Assembly (NCBI GenBank): GCA_038213835.1
Contig: JBBQSN010000045.1
Span: 1 to 22,666, forward strand
Reading direction: 5' to 3'
DNA from: JBBQSN01 sp038213835
GTDB taxonomy: Bacteria; Actinomycetota; Actinomycetes; Actinomycetales; CAWJMD01
Length of the DNA: 22,666 nucleotides
The notes beneath the pieces were generated by a model. The model was not told where the DNA came from. It ran no database searches and saw nothing but the letters and a program-made list of their open reading frames with translations. This document shows, one piece after another, positions 7,819 to 16,217 of the stretch; the stretch's first letter is position 1; every line of letters begins with the position of its first letter. A program made the position numbers and the translations under genes.

Positions 7819-8279
7819 CGCGGGCGCAGGACGACGACCGCGGTCTCCGACGACCGGAGTGCCGCGTGGGCGTCGAGCCGCGGATCGACCTCGTGCCACC
7901 GCGCCCACAGCCGAGCCCGTTCGCCGGCCTCGGCAGCACTGGCGAGGACGGGCACCGGGCGCGGTGCACCGCCCATCTCGACCTGGGCTTCGGGCCGCGC
8001 CAGGAGGTTGAGCCACCACGACGGCTCTGCGTCGGCCCACCCGTTCATGGCCAGCGTGACGAGGTCCGCGCCGTCCTCGAGGTACGCCACGACGACCTGC
8101 CGCGGCGCCCCCGTCCGACGCCCCGTGGTCGTGAGCCGCAGCGTTCCCCAGCGGTTCTCCTTCGGTGTCCAGAGGCCGAGCCGGCCGCGCGAGACCCGGC
8201 ACACCCCGCGGTGCGCGAACCAGAACAGGCGGATGAACCAGCGCGGCGGCAGGCGTGGTGCACGTTCGCGCTCGGCCAT
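7815..8279 (-). CDS. Deazaflavin-dependent (F420) oxidoreductase, nitroreductase family
   Basis: This 154-residue protein has the split-beta-barrel features of the DDN/FDOR-A family: an aromatic-rich N-terminus, then GTLRLTTTGRRTGAPRQVVVAY, with GRRTG characteristic of F420-phosphate binding, and a later WWLNLLARPEAQVEMGG segment. Members use reduced F420 or a related flavin to reduce quinones, nitro compounds or mycotoxins. The physiological substrate cannot be told. The ATG at 8279 is followed by a short basic stretch. It is convergent with the P1 gene and divergent from the 13E12 gene. Confidence 0.85.
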   Translation of the reverse strand: MAERERAPRLPPRWFIRLFWFAHRGVCRVSRGRLGLWTPKENRWGTLRLTTTGRRTGAPRQVVVAYLEDGADLVTLAMNGWADAEPSWWLNLLARPEAQVEMGGAPRPVPVLASAAEAGERARLWARWHEVDPRLDAHAALRSSETAVVVLRPR

Positions 8280-8365
8280 CTCAGGACCCTTCTCCGCTGG
8301 ACGTCGTCGAGCGTAGCCAGAGCCGCGCGACCACGGAAGAGATCAGGGCTCCACGTGGTCGGGCT

Positions 8366-8405
8366 CGTGGACGTGCGGCGGGGTCCACGCGGCACGCAAC
8401 GTGCC
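8366..8405. repeat. Two consecutive short inverted repeats upstream of the 13E12 gene
   Basis: CGTGGAC (8366-8372) is inverted as GTCCACG (8383-8389), and GGCACG (8391-8396) as CGTGCC (8400-8405). They lie in the longest intergenic gap (8280-8488), between divergent genes, so they are not obviously a terminator. Chance is possible at this GC content. Confidence 0.3.
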
Positions 8406-8462
8406 CACAGGCTGCCTCCGTCGATGATGGCTTGTGGACGACCCATGACGCGAAGGCCACTG

Positions 8463-8478
8463 TCGTACATACGTTCTA
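8463..8478 (+). promoter_or_regulatory. LexA (SOS)-like box
   Basis: TCGTACATACGTTCTA matches the actinobacterial LexA consensus TCGAAC-N4-GTTCGA at 10 of 12 defined positions, and the mismatches are symmetric (fourth and thirteenth bases). It overlaps a putative -10 element and lies 10 bases before the ATG of the 13E12 gene, a position suited to repression. LexA boxes upstream of REP13E12-family genes are known in Mycobacterium tuberculosis. Confidence 0.6.
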
Positions 8479-8482
8479 GACT
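8477..8482 (+). promoter_or_regulatory. -10 promoter element of the 13E12 gene
   Basis: TAGACT fits the actinobacterial TANNNT pattern. It ends six bases before the ATG at 8489, so transcription would begin at or next to the start codon, giving a leaderless mRNA. It overlaps the last two bases of the LexA-like box. No convincing -35 is seen. Confidence 0.5.
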
Positions 8483-8488
8483 CGGTGC

Positions 8489-10019
8489 ATGAGCTCGGAG
8501 GACCGCGGACGCACCCTGGTGGAGTGGTTGCGGGCGCACGTGCGAGCCGAGTGCGCGATGGCGGCGGAGCGGTACCGGCGGATCTACGCGATCACGACTG
8601 AGACCCACGCCCGGGCGATCGCGTGGCTGGGGTTCCGGACGCCGCAGTGCGTCACCCGCGGTGGGTACATCACCTCCCACGACCTGGACGTGCTGGTCGG
8701 GCACGAGGTGGCCGCAGCGACCGGGCTGAGCCAGTACCAGGCCGAGCAGGAGGTCCAGGTCTCGCGGACCCTGGTGACGGTGCTGCCGACCACCCTGGGC
8801 CTGCTGGAGGGTGGGCGGATCGACCCGGGCCGCGCGCGGGTGCTGGCCGAGGAGGTCGTCGGGCTCCCGGTGACGCAGGCCCGCAAGGTCGAGCGCTCGA
8901 TCCTGGACGGGCTACCCACCACCCCGCTCGTGGGCGACGGGCCGGTCGGGCCGTGGGACGGACCCTCGCTGCGAGCGTTCGCGGCCCGGGTCCGCAAGGC
9001 AGTCGCCGCCGTCCGCACCGACACCGAGGAGCAGGTCCGCGACGACGTCCGCACGCAGACCGGTACCTGGGTGCGGGTGCACCCGGAGAACCCGGCCCTG
9101 ACCACGATGACCGTGACCGGCCCCACCGAGCTGGTCCTTGGCCTGGAGGCCACCCTGGACGCCACCGCCCGCAGCCTGAGCGCCGACGCCCTGGCCGGAC
9201 GCACCCTGGGCATTGGCCAAGGTCGACCTCCTCGTCACCGACGGTGCGGGCGGGGTGGGTCGGTGCCGGGTGCGCCGCGAGCTCGGCGTCGTCCTGAACG
9301 CCGACGCCCTGTTCGGCGACGGCCCAGCAGCCCAGGACCCGGGCGAGGTCCGCGGCGCCGGCACCCCGATGCCCGTGACCGCCGCCACCGCCCGCGTCCT
9401 GGCCGAACAAGCCCAGGCGAGCCAGGCGAGCACATGCGTGCTGATGGCCGACCGTCACGGCATGCTCGTCCGGCTCCTCCGCGTCGGGACGGCACCCGAA
9501 GGCGGCTGGACCCCAGCGACTCTCACCGCCGCCACCAAGCGGGCCCTCGCCAAGGCCGTCCAGCACGAGACCGGTACCTACCGGCCGCCCGTCCAGATCG
9601 CCGAGACCACCCGCGCCCGCGACCCGGTCTGCACCTTCCCCGGCTGCGGCGTCTCGGCCGGGCGAGCCGACCTCGACCACACCGTGCCGCACCCTCGCGG
9701 GCCGACCAGCGTGCAGAACCTCTCACCGCGATCGCGACGCTGCCACCGGTACAAGACCGCCGGGCTCTGCCACGTCCGCACCCGCACCAACGACGCCGGA
9801 CTCGTCGTCGCCCACGAGTGGACCACCCTGCTCGGCACCCGCCAGGTCGTCCTGGTCGAACCCCTACCCGGCTACGCCGCCGGCGAGGCCTACGCCCGAA
9901 GGTCAGGGGGTGCAGCACGGTGGGCTCGCTCGTCCAGGTCCCTCCCCTGGTCCCAGGTGGACGTCCCGCGGAGCGGCGTCCGCAGCTGGATCGCTGATAG
10001 CCGGCCGGTACGGCGATGA
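8489..10019 (+). pseudogene. 13E12-repeat family (DUF222) HNH endonuclease, frameshifted
   Basis: The N-terminal DUF222 part reads from ATG 8489 to about 9212 (SSEDRG..., GGYITSHDLDVLVGHEVA, GLLEGGRIDPGRARVLAEE). The sense then passes to the +1 frame, where KVDLLVTDGAGG continues from about 9213 to the stop at 10019. The second part has a C-terminal HNH-type zinc/nuclease module: CTFPGCG, DLDHTVPH, QNLSP and RCHRYKT. Neither frame alone gives both halves, so a single-base insertion or two-base deletion near 9205-9216 separates them. A sequencing error is possible. I see no slippery heptamer that would suggest programmed shifting. The family occurs in many copies in actinobacterial genomes and is often associated with mobile DNA. 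The last 40 or so residues of the second frame look non-native, so the C-terminus may also be altered. Confidence 0.8.
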
Positions 10020-10095
10020 CTTCTGCGGCCGGCGGTGGTCGTACGGGAGGCAGGCGACAACGGCCCCGGGGTGGGCCTGAGACACGGAGCACACG

Positions 10096-10434
10096 ATGAC
10101 GCGGTACCTGATCTCGTTCGACGACGCGGCGATGACCTTCCCCGAGGAGGACCTGCCCGACGTCGCTGCGGCCTCGCACGCCGTGGTCCACCAGGCCAAG
10201 GAGGCCGGGGTCTGGGTCACCGGCGGTGGGGTCGACGGCCGCGACCTGAGCGTCGTCGGCCAGGACGGGTCGGTCACCCCCGGCACGACCCCTCCGGACG
10301 AGCGGTACCTCAGCGGGTTCGCGATCCTGGAGGTCGCCTCGCACGACGAGGCCCTGGAGTGGGCGGCGCGGATCGCCGCCTCATGCCGCTGCGCGATGGA
10401 GGTCCGACCGCTCCAGAACGACCCGGACGCCTGA
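10096..10434 (+). CDS. YciI-like (YCII-related) protein
   Basis: The 112-residue protein starts TRYLISFDDAAM and has a central basic/glycine stretch (VWVTGGGVDG) and a C-terminal helix with DEALEWAARIAA. This is the dimeric alpha/beta ferredoxin-like layout of YCII-related (DGPF-type) proteins. The family includes dehalogenase-like and sigma-factor-associated members, but most have no known reaction. A GGAG six bases before the ATG supports the start. The gene stands alone, 76 bases after the broken 13E12 gene, and converges with the gene downstream of ahcY. Confidence 0.75.
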   Translation: MTRYLISFDDAAMTFPEEDLPDVAAASHAVVHQAKEAGVWVTGGGVDGRDLSVVGQDGSVTPGTTPPDERYLSGFAILEVASHDEALEWAARIAASCRCAMEVRPLQNDPDA

Positions 10435-10455
10435 GCACGGGCGCGCGGCCCTCAG
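10431..10455. terminator. Imperfect hairpin between convergent genes
   Basis: CTGA (10431-10434) pairs with TCAG (10452-10455), and GGGC (10439-10442) with GCCC (10448-10451), leaving a 4-base bulge on one side and a 5-base loop. Both opposing stop codons fall inside the outer arms. It is weaker than the similar repeats at 6016 and 7800. Confidence 0.3.
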
Positions 10456-11060
10456 ACCGGGCCGGGAACGCCTGTCGGAGAAGGCGGGCCGTCGAGCTGG
10501 TCGAGCTCGACCTCGTCGTCCAGCACGCCGGCGCCGGCGTGCAGCACGACGTCGCCGGCGAGGTGGACCGCGCTGACCAGGCCCGTGTCGACGTCGGTGA
10601 CCTGCCAGGTCTCGACCAGCAGCGGACCGGCGGGGGCGTCGTGGGAGACGGCGCCGGACCGCGAGACCCGCAGCCGGCAGCGCAGCCCGGCGAGCGGGTC
10701 GGGGCCGAACCGGAGGACGTCGAGGTCCGCCCGCACGGGCTCCTGGCCGGGACCGGCCACCGACCGCAGCAGGCCGACGACCGAGCCCGGGGAGGGAGTG
10801 AGCAGCCCGGAGGCCGCCGTGGTGCGCTCGGCGGCGGAGCCGTCGATGGGAGCCCAGACCAGGACGGGGGCACCGTCGTCCAGGCGGAGCCCCCCACCGC
10901 GCACCTGCCGTCCACCGGCCGTCACGACGAACCGGACGGCGCGAAAGGCGCCGTCGCAGGCCAGGTCCAGCCGGTCGGACACGAAACGCCAACCGGCCGG
11001 CCCGGGGGCGCAGGAGAACGCCTCGGACCGGCCGGCGACGGAGTAGACGCCTCGTGGCAC
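10452..11060 (-). CDS. Conserved-looking protein of unknown function, coupled to ahcY
   Basis: I do not recognise this 202-residue protein. It is soluble, rich in Val, Leu, Arg and Asp, has no signal peptide or membrane segment, and has alternating hydrophobic patterns suggesting a beta-rich fold: FRAVRFVVTAGGRQVRG, PVLVWAPI and LLVETWQVTDVDTG. The GTG start at 11060 follows the ahcY stop after a single base (TGA-C-GTG), so it is almost certainly translated by coupling to ahcY. That suggests a link to S-adenosylhomocysteine or methylation metabolism, but the sequence gives no direct sign of the role. Codon usage matches its neighbours, with GC-rich third positions, which supports it being real. 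Confidence 0.65.
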   Translation of the reverse strand: MPRGVYSVAGRSEAFSCAPGPAGWRFVSDRLDLACDGAFRAVRFVVTAGGRQVRGGGLRLDDGAPVLVWAPIDGSAAERTTAASGLLTPSPGSVVGLLRSVAGPGQEPVRADLDVLRFGPDPLAGLRCRLRVSRSGAVSHDAPAGPLLVETWQVTDVDTGLVSAVHLAGDVVLHAGAGVLDDEVELDQLDGPPSPTGVPGPV

Positions 11061-11061
11061 G

Positions 11062-12522
<1,461 letters not shown>

Positions 12523-12555
12523 AGCACAACTCCAGGGGTCGACGAAGAGGACGAC

Positions 12556-12596
12556 CCGGCGTGGCCCCTCTGGGCCAGCGGCATCACCGACGCCGG
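12556..12596 (-). promoter_or_regulatory. Structured ahcY 5' leader: candidate three-way-junction RNA
   Basis: On the minus strand the leader can fold as an outer stem CCGGCGU/ACGCCGG (7 bp, bases 12596-12590 with 12562-12556) enclosing two hairpins. These are CGG-UGAUG-CCG (12589-12579) and UGGCCC-AGAG-GGGCCA (12577-12562), the latter sharing its terminal base with the outer stem. It starts only a few bases after the predicted transcription start. It does not match the known SAH riboswitch consensus as I recall it. It could be a cis-regulatory RNA or a by-product of high GC. Confidence 0.4.
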
Positions 12597-12605
12597 AACC
12601 CCCCC

Positions 12606-12611
12606 ATCCTA
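12606..12611 (-). promoter_or_regulatory. -10 box of ahcY
   Basis: The minus strand reads TAGGAT, a good match to actinobacterial TANNNT boxes. Transcription would begin near 12599, leaving an untranslated leader of about 77 bases before the GTG at 12522. The -35 region is weak. Confidence 0.5.
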
Positions 12612-12622
12612 CCCGCTCCCCC

Positions 12623-13174
12623 GTGCGACGATGGATCCCGGGCGCGTGCCAGGGCGTCGCCGCGGATCCAGGGCCGCCCCCTGCGCCGCCGGTCCAGCAG
12701 CCCCACCCCCCGCAGCCCTACGCCCAGCCGTACCCGCAGCCCTACCCCATCTCCCCCACGGGTCCGGACCGGCGGAGCACCGTCGTCACGGTGGTGGTCA
12801 CGGCCCTGGTCGCCGGGCTGGTCGGCGCGCTGCTCGGGGTCGCGGGGACCCTGCTGGTCCAGGGGCTGTCCGAGGACCCGGCGCCCGACGTCGACGCGGG
12901 CCGCCCCGCCTCCGAGGTGCTGCCCGAGCGGCTGCCCGAGGTGCTGGCCTGGGTCCAGGGCGAGGAGGGGCTGCCGCGGCCTACGACGAGGACACCAGCG
13001 CCGGCTTCGCGGCACCGGCTGGGGCCCGAGCCTGGAGGTGATGCTGGTGCACGAGCTCGTGCACGCCCTGCAGGACCAGGCGGTCGATCTCGGCGCCGTC
13101 ACCACCCGCACCCGGGTCTGGGACGAGACCTACCTCGCGAGGAGGCCGACCCGGTCGAGCGCTGCAGCCCGTAG
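12623..13174 (+). pseudogene. Remnant of a membrane-anchored zinc metallopeptidase
   Basis: Pieces of one protein occur in all three plus-strand frames. Frame one (from a GTG at 12623) gives a Pro/Gln/Tyr-rich N-terminus (QPYAQPYPQPYP), a transmembrane helix (TVVVTALVAGLVGALLGVAG) and VLPERLPEVLAWVQGEEGL, to about 12975. A short piece YDEDTSAG follows in a second frame. The third frame reads RGTGWGPSLEVMLVHELVHALQDQAVDLG, with HELVH as the HExxH zinc motif, then DETYLA; the last few codons to the stop at 13174 shift back again. The order is that of intact actinobacterial metallopeptidases of this kind, but a large middle part is missing between WVQGEEGL and YDEDT, and the C-terminus is cut short. 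It is divergent from ahcY and 35 bases before the next gene. Loss of function is close to certain unless the assembly is badly wrong. Confidence 0.75.
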
Positions 13175-13208
13175 CTGTTGTCGGACCCCCGGCGTACGGT
13201 CCGCGCGC

Positions 13209-13706
13209 ATGGACCCAGAACGCTCCCGTCCCGCCATGCCCGAGGGCTACGGCCTGCCCACCACCTCCGAGGGCCTGCTCGAGTGGTCCGCCGTCGAGGA
13301 GCGCCTGCTGGCCTCCCACCACTACTGGCTGGGCACCGTGCGGCCCGACGGCACGCCGCACGCCGTCCCGCGCTGGGGGGTCTGGCTCGACGGCCGGTTC
13401 TGGTACGACGGCGCCCCGACCACCCGGCACGCGCTCAACCTGCGCACCAACCCGGCGGTCACGCTCACGCTGGAGAGCGGGGTCGAGGTCGTCATCGTCG
13501 AGGGCACCAGCGAGCCCACCAGGGCCGCGCCCGAGGACCTCGGTGCCCGGCTCAGCACCGCCTTCGCCAAGTACAACGGCGACGGCTACTCGCCCGGGCC
13601 CGGTTCCTGGGCCGGGGACGGCGGCGGCGGCCTGCGGGTGATCACCCCACGCCGGGCGATCGCCTGGTTCGCGTTCCCCACGGACGCCACCAGGTTCACG
13701 TTCTGA
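13209..13706 (+). CDS. Pyridoxamine 5'-phosphate oxidase-fold protein (PPOX class)
   Basis: The 165-residue protein has LLASHHYWLGTVRPDGTPHAVPRWGVWLDGRFWY followed by TRHALNLRTNPAVTLTLESG, the usual opening of the split-barrel flavin/F420 PPOX family, and ends with WFAFPTDATRFTF. Members reduce or oxidise small molecules with FMN or F420, or bind cofactors such as haem or biliverdin; which one applies here is unclear. The ATG at 13209 is preferred, with an in-frame ATG at 13236 as the alternative. No strong ribosome site is seen. The last 11 bases overlap the convergent UbiA-like gene. Confidence 0.85.
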   Translation: MDPERSRPAMPEGYGLPTTSEGLLEWSAVEERLLASHHYWLGTVRPDGTPHAVPRWGVWLDGRFWYDGAPTTRHALNLRTNPAVTLTLESGVEVVIVEGTSEPTRAAPEDLGARLSTAFAKYNGDGYSPGPGSWAGDGGGGLRVITPRRAIAWFAFPTDATRFTF

Positions 13707-14973
13707 CCAGCGGCTCCGCACCGCGCCAGAACCGCCACGGTCGGCGCAGCAGTGACAGAGGGCCCACGCCGCGCTGCCAGCTGCTCGCGCGCAGGCCGGC
13801 CCACTGCAGCCAGGTGACCCCGGGCACGACGAGCAGCCAGGCCGCCGCCGGCTGCACCAGCAGGACCGCCGCGGCCGTCGCGAACAGCGCCGCCACCTCG
13901 ACACCGACGCAGACGGCGAGCGCGTCACCGCCGAGCCAGGTCGCCGGACGCACGACCCACCGAGCCAGCAGCGGTGCCGCCGCAGCGAGCAGCCCACCCG
14001 CCAGGACGGCCACCTGCAGCCAGGTCGGGCGCACCACCAGGGCCACCAGGGCGACCGACAGCAGCACGGCCCCGGCGGCCGCCGCGTCCCAGGCGCAGGG
14101 CGCGCCCCGCCCTCGCACCGGTCGGTCCCGGGCCACGACCGCGGACCCGGCTCCGTCGACCGGCCCGGGCAGCGCGTCGCGGGCCAGCGCGCCCGCGTGC
14201 ACGAGCAGGACGCCGACGTGCGCCCGCCGGCGCAGGCCGGGGTCGTAGGTGGGCGCGTGCGGGAAGCCGCCGAGGAAGGCGGTGCCCTCCAGGGTCCACG
14301 CCAGCAGCACGCACGCGGTCTGCAGCAGCAGGACGGCCGACACCAGCACGCCACCCTCGAGGTCCGGGCCCGAGGGCGCCAGCGCGTGGTAGCCGGCGCC
14401 GACCCGCAGGCCGTAGCCCAGCGGCACCGCCAGCAGCACCGGCAGCGCGAGCCCGAGCGCCCCCCGACCGCCGGGGTCGACCGCGCGCCGGCGCACCCGG
14501 TCGCGGCCGACCTCGTACACCGCGGTGATCACCGCCAGGCCGACCAGGAACCCCAGCGCCGCCTCGCGCGGCGGACCCTCCAACCAGAGCACGCCGACGA
14601 GCACCGCCAGCACGATTCGCACCCCGACCGACCCCCAGGCCAGCGCCAGCTGAGGCCCTGAGAGCACCGCCGGGAGCCGACGTCGCCGCTGCTGCGCGGG
14701 GTGGCCGGCGTCGGCGACCCGGTCGCGCAGGTCGTTCACCAGGTAGCGCGCCTGGTAGGCCAGGTGCTCGGCGACCACCCACACCAGGGCGATGTCGAGC
14801 AGCGCGACGGGACCCGGTACCGACCGGTGCACCGCAGCGGCCACCACCGCACCGAGCGGCAGGTAGGCCCACTTCACCCAGACCGAGCGGTTGCGCGGCA
14901 GCAGCAGCCGACGCCACACCGGCGACCCGACGAGACGGTCGCCGGGAGCGGGCACCGCGACCTCGTCCACCAC
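13696..14973 (-). CDS. UbiA-like membrane prenyltransferase, extended
   Basis: The start is GTG at 14973, chosen because GAGGG lies seven bases upstream; this gives 425 residues. A further in-frame ATG at 15102 would add 43 residues but overlap the start codon of the divergent glycosyltransferase. The first aspartate motif is clear: N80-D81-xx-D84-xxx-D88, in YLVNDLRDRVADAGHP, as in UbiA and decaprenyl-phosphoribose synthases that move prenyl groups to acceptors. Around ten hydrophobic segments follow. The second aspartate motif is not canonical (YEVGRDRVRRRAVD near residue 145), and the protein is over 100 residues longer than most UbiA enzymes, with extra C-terminal membrane helices. Beside sugar-assembly genes it may make a lipid-linked sugar carrier. 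Confidence 0.75.
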   Translation of the reverse strand: MVDEVAVPAPGDRLVGSPVWRRLLLPRNRSVWVKWAYLPLGAVVAAAVHRSVPGPVALLDIALVWVVAEHLAYQARYLVNDLRDRVADAGHPAQQRRRRLPAVLSGPQLALAWGSVGVRIVLAVLVGVLWLEGPPREAALGFLVGLAVITAVYEVGRDRVRRRAVDPGGRGALGLALPVLLAVPLGYGLRVGAGYHALAPSGPDLEGGVLVSAVLLLQTACVLLAWTLEGTAFLGGFPHAPTYDPGLRRRAHVGVLLVHAGALARDALPGPVDGAGSAVVARDRPVRGRGAPCAWDAAAAGAVLLSVALVALVVRPTWLQVAVLAGGLLAAAAPLLARWVVRPATWLGGDALAVCVGVEVAALFATAAAVLLVQPAAAWLLVVPGVTWLQWAGLRASSWQRGVGPLSLLRRPWRFWRGAEPLVRT

Positions 14974-15100
14974 CCAGGGACCCTCGCACAGCAGGGCGAG
15001 GTCGGCCCACCGTCGCCTTCCGTGCGAGAGTTGGGCAGAGCGGGCGGAACGGGCTCGACGACCGCAGAGCTCGAGCGACCACGGAAGGGGGCACCCCCGC

Positions 15101-16210
15101 ATGCGCGTGCTGCTGGCCAGCCACACCGCGCCTGGCGGCGTGTTCCGCGTGGGCAGCCACCACCTCGCCCGCGAGCTGGTGGCCCAGGGCCACCAGGTCC
15201 TGCACCTGTCCTCCCCCGTCTCCCTGGCGCACGTGCTGCACCTGCACGACCCCGAGGTGCGGCGGCGCTACCGGCTGGCGGCGCGCTCGGTCCGGGCCTG
15301 CCGCGAGGCCGGTGACCTCCTCCCGCTCACCCTGCTGCCGATGTCGCTGGGCAGCCGGCTCAGCAGCGGACCGGCCCTGCGGACCACCGTGCCCGGCCTG
15401 CGCGGCTCGCTGGCCCGGCTCGGCTTCGCCCGGGTCGATGCCCTGGTGGTCGACCAGCCGCTGCTCGCCGGGCTGGAGCGCTACGTCGACGCGGACCGGG
15501 TGGTCTACCGCTCCACCGACGTCGTGGAGACGCCGGCAAAGCTCACCGGGGAGGCACACGTCCTGGCCCGCGCCGACGGCGTCGTCGCCACCTCGTCCGC
15601 CGTCCTGGAGCGGCTGCTGCGGACCCGACCGGACGTGCCGTCGCTGGTCCTGGAGAACGGCGTCGAGTTCGGCCACTTCCACCGCGACGAGCCGACGGTC
15701 GAGCGCTGCGGCGCGGTCTACGTCGGAGCCATCGACGGACGCTTCGACTGGTCCGGCCTGGTGGCGATGTCGACCTCCAACCCGCAGGTGCCGGTCAGCG
15801 TGTGGGGACCCGTCGAGGCCGACGGCGCGCCCGAGCTGCCCTCCAACGTGACGATGCGCGGGCCGGCTCACTACGACGACGTGCCGGCCCTGCTCGCCGG
15901 CGCCCGGGTCGGCGTGATGCCGTTCGAGCAGAGCTCCCTCAACCGCGGCCGGAGCCCGATGAAGTTCTACGAGTACCTCGCGGCGGGGCTGAACGTCGTG
16001 ACCACGATGCCCCTCAGCGACGCCCAGCGGGTCACGCCGGGCGTGTGGTCCGCCGCGGACGAGCAGGTCGGCGGCGACGCGCTGCGCCTCGCGCACGGCG
16101 CCGACCGCAACGAGGCCGGCATCGAGCTGGCGCGCTCGATGGACTGGTCGGAGCGGGCAACCCGGCTGGCTGACTTCGTCGGCGGCCTCCCCGCCCGCCG
16201 CGCCGTCTGA
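15101..16210 (+). CDS. GT-B glycosyltransferase
   Basis: The 369-residue protein opens RVLLASHTAPGGVFRVGSHHLARELVAQGHQV, a GT-B N-terminal Rossmann start with a glycine-rich loop. It later shows VVYRSTDVVETPAKL, LENGVEFGHF and MPFEQSSLNRGRSPMKFYEYLAAGLNVVTT; the last corresponds to the donor-binding Glu region of group 1 enzymes. It resembles TuaH-like transferases, but donor and acceptor are unknown. The GGAAGGGGG run about ten bases before the ATG is the likely ribosome site. The aldo/keto reductase gene follows with its ribosome site overlapping this stop codon. The start is divergent from the UbiA-like gene, leaving 127 bases between them. Confidence 0.85.
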   Translation: MRVLLASHTAPGGVFRVGSHHLARELVAQGHQVLHLSSPVSLAHVLHLHDPEVRRRYRLAARSVRACREAGDLLPLTLLPMSLGSRLSSGPALRTTVPGLRGSLARLGFARVDALVVDQPLLAGLERYVDADRVVYRSTDVVETPAKLTGEAHVLARADGVVATSSAVLERLLRTRPDVPSLVLENGVEFGHFHRDEPTVERCGAVYVGAIDGRFDWSGLVAMSTSNPQVPVSVWGPVEADGAPELPSNVTMRGPAHYDDVPALLAGARVGVMPFEQSSLNRGRSPMKFYEYLAAGLNVVTTMPLSDAQRVTPGVWSAADEQVGGDALRLAHGADRNEAGIELARSMDWSERATRLADFVGGLPARRAV

Positions 16211-16217
16211 GGACCCG

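Noticed and set aside
9205..9220. Programmed ribosomal frameshift in the 13E12 gene
   Set aside because: No slippery heptamer, stimulatory hairpin or rare-codon/stop combination is evident; an indel or sequencing error is simpler.
12523..12600. Known SAH or SAM riboswitch upstream of ahcY
   Set aside because: The conserved core of those classes, as I know them, is not present; only the generic foldable structure is reported.
14974..15102. Longer UbiA-like protein starting at the ATG at 15102
   Set aside because: It would overlap the start codon of the divergent glycosyltransferase, adds an Arg/Ser-rich stretch without membrane features, and lacks the good ribosome site found before the GTG at 14973.
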